This document shows, one piece after another, positions 1 to 9,788 of a stretch of DNA of 64,000 bases (position 1 is its first letter; each line of letters begins with the position of its first letter). The stretch is from contig NW_026912123.1 in the NCBI RefSeq assembly GCF_963662255.1, forward strand, positions 682,001-746,000. Direction: 5' to 3'. The translations under genes and the position numbers were made by a program. The notes under the pieces were generated by a model that had not been told where the DNA came from, did not search any database, and saw only the letters and a program-made list of their open reading frames with translations. Source of the stretch: Cinclus cinclus (taxonomy: Eukaryota > Chordata > Aves > Passeriformes > Cinclidae).

Positions 1-136
1 CGTCACTTCTCGCTGCAGCACAGGAAGGCAAGAATGAAGAGGCAGAACACAGCCTTGGTTTCAGCAGCCTCCGGGACTGCAAAAGTTCAGCAATAGCTCT
101 GTCAAAGCAGAACTCGGCTGAGAATGCTCTCGCAGC
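1..136 (+). repeat. Partial unit 0 (last 136 nt)
   Basis: Matches u1244-u1379. It carries u1245 G and u1259 C (a PstI CTGCAG), the ending of class C or B'. In most of the array this ending precedes a class A unit, as it does here. Confidence 0.95.
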
Positions 137-345
137 TTGGGAAAGTTAGGCGCAGCTGTTGACCAGCTCTGCCCGTGGCCACAAGCTGCTTCTTCCACCT
201 TCACTGTGGCAGAGCTTTTGCGGAACAGAGACGGCATTCTTCAAGGGCGTGTTCTCCAAGGTGCTGTGAAACAGAGCCTAGCGCGCTGTCTCGCTGATAC
301 TGGCTTTCGGCAAGCAGGCGTGCCAGACCGCCGACATTCTGCACT

Positions 346-364
346 CTGGCAGCCTAGTTGCCAG
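346..364. repeat. Inverted repeat, 6-bp arms, 7-nt loop
   Basis: CTGGCA, 7 nt, TGCCAG, at u210-u228 in every unit. An adjoining pair, CAGCT/AGCTG (362-377), overlaps it. Both fall in the interval with almost no variation. Arms this short arise by chance a few times per unit. Confidence 0.5.
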
Positions 365-573
365 CTTTCGGCAGCTGCTGTCCTAGCAAGGAAGCTCAGG
401 AAGTCAAAGCCAGTGCCGGGCGGCACCTTTCTGCTTTGCCCGCCTAAGCGGCGCCACGCTCCCTCGGATACTGTGTCCTTTCCCTCTGCACTGCGTCTGC
501 CGAGGTGCTCTCTGTCTCTCGGAGCATAAGGGCATAGGACAATGTTTTCCACAGCAGGGTAGAAATGGCATTG

Positions 574-589
574 CTAGCAGGAAAGCTAG
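574..589. repeat. Inverted repeat broken in B and A4 units
   Basis: CTAGC, 6 nt, GCTAG at u438-u453, with an overlapping NheI palindrome GCTAGC. The u438 C-to-A change that marks classes B and A4 destroys the outer pair and the NheI site. Confidence 0.5.
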
Positions 590-645
590 ATGCCTTGGAA
601 CTGTCCCCTTAGCCCTTGCCACTCACTTCAGGCTCGTACGCTGAG

Positions 646-665
646 CAGAACAGCCTGCTGTTCTG
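646..665. repeat. Perfect inverted repeat, 9-bp arms
   Basis: CAGAACAGC, CT, GCTGTTCTG at u510-u529; as a hairpin it would be 8 bp of stem with a 4-nt loop. It is unchanged in all copies I read and runs into GAAGCTTC (665-672), an 8-bp palindrome. By rough estimate a 9-bp arm pair this close is expected about 0.05 times per unit. Confidence 0.65.
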
Positions 666-777
666 AAGCTTCGCTGGCTGCCGTTCGTGCCCAGACGCCA
701 TTTCCTTCCCAAGGAGGCGAAGCGCCGTCTACATCTCGCACCGAGCACGCTGCTCCTGGCTTTCGCTTCTGCCGCAA

Positions 778-793
778 CGAGCTCGCTACGAGC
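778..793. repeat. Overlapping palindrome and hairpin
   Basis: CGAGCTCG (778-785) is a perfect 8-bp palindrome, and GCTCG-CTA-CGAGC (781-793) is a 5-bp stem. The u642 C-to-T change in B and C units breaks the palindrome only. Confidence 0.45.
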
Positions 794-974
794 ACTTTTC
801 TTCTCAACCCTCTAGACCATTGCTTTCTGCTTTTCTTGTCTCGTGAATGGAGACGGAAAGCTTCTCGGCTGCAATCTCGCCTAGAACAACTGCGGCTACA
901 CATTAAGCTCGCCCGGAACGCCCTGCTGAAACTTGCCTTCTGGCACCACATTCGCGGGGCAGCCGTCTTTCTTC

Positions 975-993
975 GGCCACCTGCCAAGTGGCC
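975..993. repeat. Inverted repeat, 6-bp GC-rich arms
   Basis: GGCCAC, 7 nt, GTGGCC at u839-u857, just upstream of the most variable part of the unit and itself unchanged in all copies I read. Confidence 0.5.
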
Positions 994-1131
994 CCATATC
1001 GCCGCGCTCGTTGCACTCCGCTTGTCACATTGGCTTCTCGTGGCTCTGATTGCAGCCTGGCCAAATACTAGCGCTGCGGAGAGCTGTCTCGCAGACAATC
1101 ATGTTCCAGCATAGAAATTTGTCCTGCAATG

Positions 1132-1150
1132 TTCCCCCCTCTTTTCCCCC
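1132..1150 (+). repeat. 19-nt C-rich pyrimidine tract
   Basis: An all-pyrimidine run with a C6 block and a C5 block at u996-u1014. The only variable site in it is u1013 C-to-G, present in units 7, 8, 29, 31 and 36. Confidence 0.7.
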
Positions 1151-1217
1151 ATTGTGTTGCTCTGATGAATGCCTTGAGCATGGAACGACTTAAGCCAGCA
1201 AGTATTCCTCGCCGGCC

Positions 1218-1238
1218 ACCTCTCGCTGTGCAAGAGGT
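1218..1238. repeat. Inverted repeat, 6-bp arms, 9-nt loop
   Basis: ACCTCT, 9 nt, AGAGGT at u1082-u1102. It lies inside the variable third of the unit but contains none of the 22 variable sites. Confidence 0.45.
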
Positions 1239-1286
1239 ATGCCGTGGACCCTTGGAACGCTGCCAAGCAAAAAGCAGAGCAGTGAC

Positions 1287-1294
1287 CATAAAAG
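1287..1294 (+). promoter_or_regulatory. CATAAAAG element (possible TATA-like box)
   Basis: CATAAAAG at u1151-u1158 is a variant TATA box of the kind found in some eukaryotic RNA polymerase II promoters such as beta-globin. It is identical in all units. There is no CCAAT box upstream and no AATAAA in the unit on either strand, so a functional promoter is speculative. Confidence 0.12.
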
Positions 1295-1318
1295 CGAGGA
1301 GAGAGCATGCACGAAGCA

Positions 1319-1336
1319 CACTAGTTCTGTCTAGTG
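1319..1336. repeat. Inverted repeat with extended imperfect stem
   Basis: CACTAG, 6 nt, CTAGTG at u1183-u1200. Allowing a 2-nt bulge, pairing extends to AGC/GCT outside. It lies 24 bp after the CATAAAAG element. Confidence 0.5.
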
Positions 1337-1515
1337 CTTTCCGTGTAGAGAGGCGGCAAAGCTGAATGCCGTGCCAGAGCTTCACTTCTCGCTGGAGCAC
1401 AGGAAGGCAAGAATGAAGAGGCAGAACACAGCCTTGGTTTCAGCAGCCTCCGGGACTGCAAAAGTTCAGCAATAGCTCTGTCAAAGCAGAACTCGGCTGA
1501 GAATGCTCTCGCAGC

Positions 1516-2894
1516 TTGGGCAAGTTAGGCGCAGCTGTTGACCAGCTCTGCCCGTGGCCACAGGCTGCTTCTTCCACCTTCACTGTGGCAGAGCTTTTGC
1601 GGAACAGAGACGGCATTCTTCAAGGGCGTGTTCTCCAAGGTGCTGTGAAACAGAGCCTAGCGCGCTGTCTCGCTGATACTGGCTTTCGGCAAGCAGGCGT
1701 GCCAGACCGCCGACATTCTGCACTCTGGCAGCCTAGTTGCCAGCTTTCGGCAGCTGCTGTCCTAGCAAGGAAGCTCAGGAAGTCAAAGCCAGTGCCGGGC
1801 GGCACCTTTCTGCTTTGCCCGCCTAAGCGGCGCCACGCTCCCTCGGATACTGTGTCCTTTCCCTCTGCACTGCGTCTGCCGAGGTGCTCTCTGTCTCTCG
1901 GAGCATAAGGGCATAGGACAATGTTATCCACAGCAGGGTAGAAATGGCATTGATAGCAGGAAAGCTAGATGCCTTGGAACTGTCCCCTTAGCCCTTGCCA
2001 CTCACTTCAGGCTCGTACGCTGAGCAGAACAGCCTGCTGTTCTGAAGCTTCGCTGGCTGCCGTTCGTGCCCAGACGCCATTTCCTTCCCAAGGAGGCGAA
2101 GCGCCGTCTACTTCTCGCACCGAGCACGCTGCTCCTGGCTTTCGCTTCTGCCGCAATGAGCTCGCTACGAGCACTTTTCTTCTCAACCCTCTAGACCATT
2201 GCTTTCTGCTTTTCTTGTCTCGTGAATGGAGACGGAAAGCTTCTCGGCTACAATCTCGCCTAGAACAACTGCGGCTACACATTAAGCTCGCCCGGAACGC
2301 CCTGCTGAAACTTGCCTTCTGGCACCACATTCGCGGGGCAGCCGTCTTTCTTCGGCCACCTGCCAAGTGGCCCCATATCGCCGCGCTCGTTGCACTCCGC
2401 TTGTCACATTGGCTTCTCGTGGCTCTGATTGCAGCCTGGCCAAATACTAGCGCTGCGGAGAGCTGTCTCGCAGACAATCATGTTCCAGCATAGAAATTTG
2501 TCCTGCAATGTTCCCCCCTCTTTTCCCCCATTGTGTTGCTCTGATGAATGCCTTGAGCATGGAACGACTTAAGCCAGCAAGTATTCCTCGCCGGCCACCT
2601 CTCGCTGTGCAAGAGGTATGCCGTGGACCCTTGGAACGCTGCCAAGCAAAAAGCAGAGCAGTGACCATAAAAGCGAGGAGAGAGCATGCACGAAGCACAC
2701 TAGTTCTGTCTAGTGCTTTCCGTGTAGAGAGGCGGCAAAGCTGAATGCCGTGCCAGAGCTTCACTTCTCGCTGGAGCACAGGAAGGCAAGAATGAAGAGG
2801 CAGAACACAGCCTTGGTTTCAGCAGCCTCCGGGACTGCAAAAGTTCAGCAATAGCTCTGTCAAAGCAGAACTCGGCTGAGAATGCTCTCGCAGC
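1516..2894 (+). repeat. Unit 2, class B
   Basis: Reference B unit: u438 A (loses the NheI site GCTAGC), u597 T, u642 T, u735 A, with the A-type back half. Second member of the first trimer. Confidence 0.97.
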
Positions 2895-4273
2895 TTGGGC
2901 AAGTTAGGCGCAGCTGTTGACCAGCTCTGCCCGTGGCCACAGGCTGCTTCTTCCACCTTCACTGTGGCAGAGCTTTTGCGGAACAGAGACGGCATTCTTC
3001 AAGGGCGTGTTCTCCAAGGTGCTGTGAAACAGAGCCTAGCGCGCTGTCTCGCTGATACTGGCTTTCGGCAAGCAGGCGTGCCAGACCGCCGACATTCTGC
3101 ACTCTGGCAGCCTAGTTGCCAGCTTTCGGCAGCTGCTGTCCTAGCAAGGAAGCTCAGGAAGTCAAAGCCAGTGCCGGGCGGCACCTTTCTGCTTTGCCCG
3201 CCTAAGCGGCGCCACGCTCCCTCGGATACTGTGTCCTTTCCCTCTGCACTGCGTCTGCCGAGGTGCTCTCTGTCTCTCGGAGCATAAGGGCATAGGACAA
3301 TGTTATCCACAGCAGGGTAGAAATGGCATTGCTAGCAGGAAAGCTAGATGCCTTGGAACTGTCCCCTTAGCCCTTGCCACTCACTTCAGGCTCGTACGCT
3401 GAGCAGAACAGCCTGCTGTTCTGAAGCTTCGCTGGCTGCCGTTCGTGCCCAGACGCCATTTCCTTCCCAAGGAGGCGAAGCGCCGTCTACTTCTCGCACC
3501 GAGCACGCTGCTCCTGGCTTTCGCTTCTGCCGCAATGAGCTCGCTACGAGCACTTTTCTTCTCAACCCTCTAGACCATTGCTTTCTGCTTTTCTTGTCTC
3601 GTGAATGGAGACGGAAAGCTTCTCGGCTACAATCTCGCCTAGAACAACTGCGGCTACACATTAAGCTCGCCCGGAACGCCCTGCTGAAACTTGCCTTCTG
3701 GCACCACATTCGCGGGGCAGCCGTCTTTCTTCGGCCACCTGCCAAGTGGCCCCATATCGCCGCGCTCGTTGCACTCCGCTTGTCAGATTGGCTTCCCGTG
3801 GCGCTGATTTCAGCCTGGCCAAATACTATCGCTGCGGAGGGCTGTCTCGCAGAAAATCATGTTCCAGCATAGAAATTTGTCCTGCAATGTTCCCCCCTCT
3901 TTTCCCCCATTGTGTTGCTCTGATGAATGCCTTGAGCATGGAACGACTTAAGCCATAAAGTATTCCTCGCCGGCCACCTCTCGCTGTGCAAGAGGTATGC
4001 CGTGGAGCCTTGGAACGCTGCCAAGCAAAAAGCAGAGCAGTGACCATAAAAGCGAGGAGAGAGCATGCACGAAGCACACTAGTTCTGTCTAGTGCTTTCC
4101 GTGCAGAGAGGCGGCAAAGCTGAATGCCGTGCCAGAGCGTCACTTCTCGCTGCAGCACAGGAAGGCAAGAATGAAGAGGCAGAACACAGCCTTGGTTTCA
4201 GCAGCCTCCGGGACTGCAAAAGTTCAGCAATAGCTCTGTCAAAGCAGAACTCGGCTGAGAATGCTCTCGCAGC
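2895..4273 (+). repeat. Unit 3, class C
   Basis: Reference C unit: B-like front with u438 C, then the full C back half including u892 G, u935 T, u960 A, u1062-1063 TA and u1113 G. Ends the first trimer with u1259 C. Confidence 0.97.
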
Positions 4274-5652
4274 TTGGGAAAGTTAGGCGCAGCTGTTGAC
4301 CAGCTCTGCCCGTGGCCACAAGCTGCTTCTTCCACCTTCACTGTGGCAGAGCTTTTGCGGAACAGAGACGGCATTCTTCAAGGGCGTGTTCTCCAAGGTG
4401 CTGTGAAACAGAGCCTAGCGCGCTGTCTCGCTGATACTGGCTTTCGGCAAGCAGGCGTGCCAGACCGCCGACATTCTGCACTCTGGCAGCCTAGTTGCCA
4501 GCTTTCGGCAGCTGCTGTCCTAGCAAGGAAGCTCAGGAAGTCAAAGCCAGTGCCGGGCGGCACCTTTCTGCTTTGCCCGCCTAAGCGGCGCCACGCTCCC
4601 TCGGATACTGTGTCCTTTCCCTCTGCACTGCGTCTGCCGAGGTGCTCTCTGTCTCTCGGAGCATAAGGGCATAGGACAATGTTATCCACAGCAGGGTAGA
4701 AATGGCATTGCTAGCAGGAAAGCTAGATGCCTTGGAACTGTCCCCTTAGCCCTTGCCACTCACTTCAGGCTCGTACGCTGAGCAGAACAGCCTGCTGTTC
4801 TGAAGCTTCGCTGGCTGCCGTTCGTGCCCAGACGCGATTTCCTTCCCAAGGAGGCGAAGCGCCGTCTACATCTCGCACCGAGCACGCTGCTCCTGGCTTT
4901 CGCTTCTGCCGCAACGAGCTCGCTACGAGCACTTTTCTTCTCAACCCTCTAGACCATTGCTTTCTGCTTTTCTTGTCTCGTGAATGGAGACGGAAAGCTT
5001 CTCGGCTGCAATCTCGCCTAGAACAACTGCGGCTACACATTAAGCTCGCCCGGAACGCCCTGCTGAAACTTGCCTTCTGGCACCACATTCGCGGGGCAGC
5101 CGTCTTTCTTCGGCCACCTGCCAAGTGGCCCCATATCGCCGCGCTCGTTGCACTCCGCTTGTCACATTGGCTTCTCGTGGCTCTGATTGCAGCCTGGCCA
5201 AATACTAGCGCTGCGGAGAGCTGTCTCGCAGACAATCATGTTCCAGCATAGAAATTTGTCCTGCAATGTTCCCCCCTCTTTTCCCCCATTGTGTTGCTCT
5301 GATGAATGCCTTGAGCATGGAACGACTTAAGCCAGCAAGTATTCCTCGCCGGCCACCTCTCGCTGTGCAAGAGGTATGCCGTGGACCCTTGGAACGCTGC
5401 CAAGCAAAAAGCAGAGCAGTGACCATAAAAGCGAGGAGAGAGCATGCACGAAGCACACTAGTTCTGTCTAGTGCTTTCCGTGTAGAGAGGCGGCAAAGCT
5501 GAATGCCGTGCCAGAGCTTCACTTCTCGCTGGAGCACAGGAAGGCAAGAATGAAGAGGCAGAACACAGCCTTGGTTTCAGCAGCCTCCGGGACTGCAAAA
5601 GTTCAGCAATAGCTCTGTCAAAGCAGAACTCGGCTGAGAATGCTCTCGCAGC
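4274..5652 (+). repeat. Unit 4, class A3
   Basis: A unit with u411 A (TTATCCACA rather than TTTTCCACA) and u563 G. The same subtype recurs at units 27 and 34. Confidence 0.96.
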
Positions 5653-7031
5653 TTGGGCAAGTTAGGCGCAGCTGTTGACCAGCTCTGCCCGTGGCCACAG
5701 GCTGCTTCTTCCACCTTCACTGTGGCAGAGCTTTTGCGGAACAGAGACGGCATTCTTCAAGGGCGTGTTCTCCAAGGTGCTGTGAAACAGAGCCTAGCGC
5801 GCTGTCTCGCTGATACTGGCTTTCGGCAAGCAGGCGTGCCAGACCGCCGACATTCTGCACTCTGGCAGCCTAGTTGCCAGCTTTCGGCAGCTGCTGTCCT
5901 AGCAAGGAAGCTCAGGAAGTCAAAGCCAGTGCCGGGCGGCACCTTTCTGCTTTGCCCGCCTAAGCGGCGCCACGCTCCCTCGGATACTGTGTCCTTTCCC
6001 TCTGCACTGCGTCTGCCGAGGTGCTCTCTGTCTCTCGGAGCATAAGGGCATAGGACAATGTTATCCACAGCAGGGTAGAAATGGCATTGATAGCAGGAAA
6101 GCTAGATGCCTTGGAACTGTCCCCTTAGCCCTTGCCACTCACTTCAGGCTCGTACGCTGAGCAGAACAGCCTGCTGTTCTGAAGCTTCGCTGGCTGCCGT
6201 TCGTGCCCAGACGCCATTTCCTTCCCAAGGAGGCGAAGCGCCGTCTACTTCTCGCACCGAGCACGCTGCTCCTGGCTTTCGCTTCTGCCGCAATGAGCTC
6301 GCTACGAGCACTTTTCTTCTCAACCCTCTAGACCATTGCTTTCTGCTTTTCTTGTCTCGTGAATGGAGACGGAAAGCTTCTCGGCTACAATCTCGCCTAG
6401 AACAACTGCGGCTACACATTAAGCTCGCCCGGAACGCCCTGCTGAAACTTGCCTTCTGGCACCACATTCGCGGGGCAGCCGTCTTTCTTCGGCCACCTGC
6501 CAAGTGGCCCCATATCGCCGCGCTCGTTGCACTCCGCTTGTCACATTGGCTTCTCGTGGCTCTGATTGCAGCCTGGCCAAATACTAGCGCTGCGGAGAGC
6601 TGTCTCGCAGACAATCATGTTCCAGCATAGAAATTTGTCCTGCAATGTTCCCCCCTCTTTTCCCCCATTGTGTTGCTCTGATGAATGCCTTGAGCATGGA
6701 ACGACTTAAGCCAGCAAGTATTCCTCGCCGGCCACCTCTCGCTGTGCAAGAGGTATGCCGTGGAGCCTTGGAACGCTGCCAAGCAAAAAGCAGAGCAGTG
6801 ACCATAAAAGCGAGGAGAGAGCATGCACGAAGCACACTAGTTCTGTCTAGTGCTTTCCGTGTAGAGAGGCGGCAAAGCTGAATGCCGTGCCAGAGCTTCA
6901 CTTCTCGCTGGAGCACAGGAAGGCAAGAATGAAGAGGCAGAACACAGCCTTGGTTTCAGCAGCCTCCGGGACTGCAAAAGTTCAGCAATAGCTCTGTCAA
7001 AGCAGAACTCGGCTGAGAATGCTCTCGCAGC
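5653..7031 (+). repeat. Unit 5, class B with one C marker
   Basis: B at all sites except u1113, which has the C-class G. This suggests a short conversion tract. Confidence 0.96.
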
Positions 7032-8410
7032 TTGGGCAAGTTAGGCGCAGCTGTTGACCAGCTCTGCCCGTGGCCACAGGCTGCTTCTTCCACCTTCACT
7101 GTGGCAGAGCTTTTGCGGAACAGAGACGGCATTCTTCAAGGGCGTGTTCTCCAAGGTGCTGTGAAACAGAGCCTAGCGCGCTGTCTCGCTGATACTGGCT
7201 TTCGGCAAGCAGGCGTGCCAGACCGCCGACATTCTGCACTCTGGCAGCCTAGTTGCCAGCTTTCGGCAGCTGCTGTCCTAGCAAGGAAGCTCAGGAAGTC
7301 AAAGCCAGTGCCGGGCGGCACCTTTCTGCTTTGCCCGCCTAAGCGGCGCCACGCTCCCTCGGATACTGTGTCCTTTCCCTCTGCACTGCGTCTGCCGAGG
7401 TGCTCTCTGTCTCTCGGAGCATAAGGGCATAGGACAATGTTATCCACAGCAGGGTAGAAATGGCATTGCTAGCAGGAAAGCTAGATGCCTTGGAACTGTC
7501 CCCTTAGCCCTTGCCACTCACTTCAGGCTCGTACGCTGAGCAGAACAGCCTGCTGTTCTGAAGCTTCGCTGGCTGCCGTTCGTGCCCAGACGCCATTTCC
7601 TTCCCAAGGAGGCGAAGCGCCGTCTACATCTCGCACCGAGCACGCTGCTCCTGGCTTTCGCTTCTGCCGCAATGAGCTCGCTACGAGCACTTTTCTTCTC
7701 AACCCTCTAGACCATTGCTTTCTGCATTTCTTGTCTCGTGAATGGAGACGGAAAGCTTCTCGGCTACAATCTCGCCTAGAACAACTGCGGCTACACATTA
7801 AGCTCGCCCGGAACGCCCTGCTGAAACTTGCCTTCTGGCACCACATTCGCGGGGCAGCCGTCTTTCTTCGGCCACCTGCCAAGTGGCCCCATATCGCCGC
7901 GCTCGTTGCACTCCGCTTGTCAGATTGGCTTCCCGTGGCGCTGATTGCAGCCTGGCCAAATACTAGCGCTGCGGAGAGCTGTCTCGCAGACAATCATGTT
8001 CCAGCATAGAAATTTGTCCTGCAATGTTCCCCCCTCTTTTCCCCCATTGTGTTGCTCTGATGAATGCCTTGAGCATGGAACGACTTAAGCCAGCAAGTAT
8101 TCCTCGCCGGCCACCTCTCGCTGTGCAAGAGGTATGCCGTGGAGCCTTGGAACGCTGCCAAGCAAAAAGCAGAGCAGTGACCATAAAAGCGAGGAGAGAG
8201 CATGCACGAAGCACACTAGTTCTGTCTAGTGCTTTCCGTGCAGAGAGGCGGCAAAGCTGAATGCCGTGCCAGAGCTTCACTTCTCGCTGCAGCACAGGAA
8301 GGCAAGAATGAAGAGGCAGAACACAGCCTTGGTTTCAGCAGCCTCCGGGACTGCAAAAGTTCAGCAATAGCTCTGTCAAAGCAGAACTCGGCTGAGAATG
8401 CTCTCGCAGC
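7032..8410 (+). repeat. Unit 6, A/C mosaic
   Basis: Mosaic: u6 C, u48 G, u597 A (A type), u642 T and u735 A (B/C type), u892 G, u902 C, u909 G (C type), then u916 G, u935 G, u946 A, u960 C (A/B type), u1113 G, u1210 C, u1245 T, u1259 C. It has a private T-to-A at 7726. Confidence 0.95.
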
Positions 8411-9788
8411 TTGGGAAAGTTAGGCGCAGCTGTTGACCAGCTCTGCCCGTGGCCACAAGCTGCTTCTTCCACCTTCACTGTGGCAGAGCTTTTGCGGAAC
8501 AGAGACGGCATTCTTCAAGGGCGTGTTCTCCAAGGTGCTGTGAAACAGAGCCTAGCGCGCTGTCTCGCTGATACTGGCTTTCGGCAAGCAGGCGTGCCAG
8601 ACCGCCGACATTCTGCACTCTGGCAGCCTAGTTGCCAGCTTTCGGCAGCTGCTGTCCTAGCAAGGAAGCTCAGGAAGTCAAAGCCAGTGCCGGGCGGCAC
8701 CTTTCTGCTTTGCCCGCCTAAGCGGCGCCACGCTCCCTCGGATACTGTGTCCTTTCCCTCTGCACTGCGTCTGCCGAGGTGCTCTCTGTCTCTCGGAGCA
8801 TAAGGGCATAGGACAATGTTATCCACAGCAGGGTAGAAATGGCATTGCTAGCAGGAAAGCTAGATGCCTTGGAACTGTCCCCTTAGCCCTTGCCACTCAC
8901 TTCAGGCTCGTACGCTGAGCAGAACAGCCTGCTGTTCTGAAGCTTCGCTGGCTGCCGTTCGTGCCCAGACGCGATTTCCTTCCCAAGGAGGCGAAGCGCC
9001 GTCTACATCTCGCACCGAGCACGCTGCTCCTGGCTTTCGCTTCTGCCGCAACGAGCTCGCTACGAGCACTTTTCTTCTCAACCCTCTAGACCATTGCTTT
9101 CTGCTTTTCTTGTCTCGTGAATGGAGACGGAAAGCTTCTCGGCTGCAATCTCGCCTAGAACAACTGCGGCTACACATTAAGCTCGCCCGGAACGCCCTGC
9201 TGAAACTTGCCTTCTGGCACCACATTCGCGGGGCAGCCGTCTTTCTTCGGCCACCTGCCAAGTGGCCCCATATCGCCGCGCTCTTGCACTCCGCTTGTCA
9301 CATTGGCTTCCCGTGGCGCTGATTTCAGCCTGGCCAAATACTCGCGCTGCGAAGAGCTGTCTCGCAGAAAATCATGATCCAGCATAGAAATTTGTCCTGC
9401 AATGTTCCCCCCTCTTTTCCCGCATTGTGCTGCTCTGATGAATGCCTTGAGCATGGAACGACTTAAGCCAGCAAGTATTCCTCGCCGGCCACCTCTCGCT
9501 GTGCAAGAGGTATGCCGTGGACCCTTGGAACGCTGCCAAGCAAAAAGCAGAGCAGTGACCATAAAAGCGAGGAGAGAGCATGCACGAAGCACACTAGTTC
9601 TGTCTAGTGCTTTCCGTGCAGAGAGGCGGCAAAGCTGAATGCCGTGCCAGAGCTTCACTTCTCGCTGCAGCACAGGAAGGCAAGAATGAAGAGGCAGAAC
9701 ACAGCCTTGGTTTCAGCAGCCTCCGGGACTGCAAAAGTTCAGCAATAGCTCTGTCAAAGCAGAACTCGGCTGAGAATGCTCTCGCAGC
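8411..9788 (+). repeat. Unit 7, divergent A-fronted unit, 1,378 bp
   Basis: The only unit of changed length. One G is missing between 9283 and 9284 (CTCGTTGC becomes CTCTTGC). The front is A3. The back half is a separate lineage: A-to-C at 9343, G-to-A at 9352, T-to-A at 9377, u1013 G at 9422, T-to-C at 9430, together with C-type u902, u909, u916 and u960. Confidence 0.96.

Larger units (their letters stand above)
137..1515 (+). repeat. Unit 1, class A1
   Basis: Reference A1 unit: u411 T, u438 C, u563 C, and the A-type back half with u1210 T, u1245 T, u1259 G. First member of a clean A-B-C trimer. Internal motifs are annotated on this copy. Confidence 0.97.

Noticed and set aside
545..553. 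TTTTCCACA or TTATCCACA in every unit, a match to the bacterial DnaA box
   Set aside because: One 9-mer per 1,379 bp with no cluster, no AT-rich unwinding region and no bacterial genes; the context is a eukaryotic satellite.
647..664. AGAACA/TGTTCT half-sites as a steroid-receptor element
   Set aside because: The spacer is 6 bp; glucocorticoid and androgen receptor elements need 3 bp.
669..685. CTTCGCTGGCTGCCGTT, resembling a CENP-B box
   Set aside because: The essential A and the CGGG core positions do not match; only about 10 of 17 positions agree.
590..1114. A 174-residue open frame (plus strand), with others of 130, 110, 78 and 64-72 residues, recurring in each unit
   Set aside because: They recur only because the unit recurs. 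Open frames overlap on both strands (for example 628-1098 minus inside 590-1114), some begin at TTG, there is no recognisable domain, and class substitutions freely add or remove stops (TA at u1062-1063, u1210 T). Unit 8's extra G splits the 174-residue frame with no sign of constraint.
1303..1312. GCATGCA and GAGACG motifs as apicomplexan promoter elements
   Set aside because: Single short words of this kind are expected by chance; not enough to assign the lineage or a promoter.
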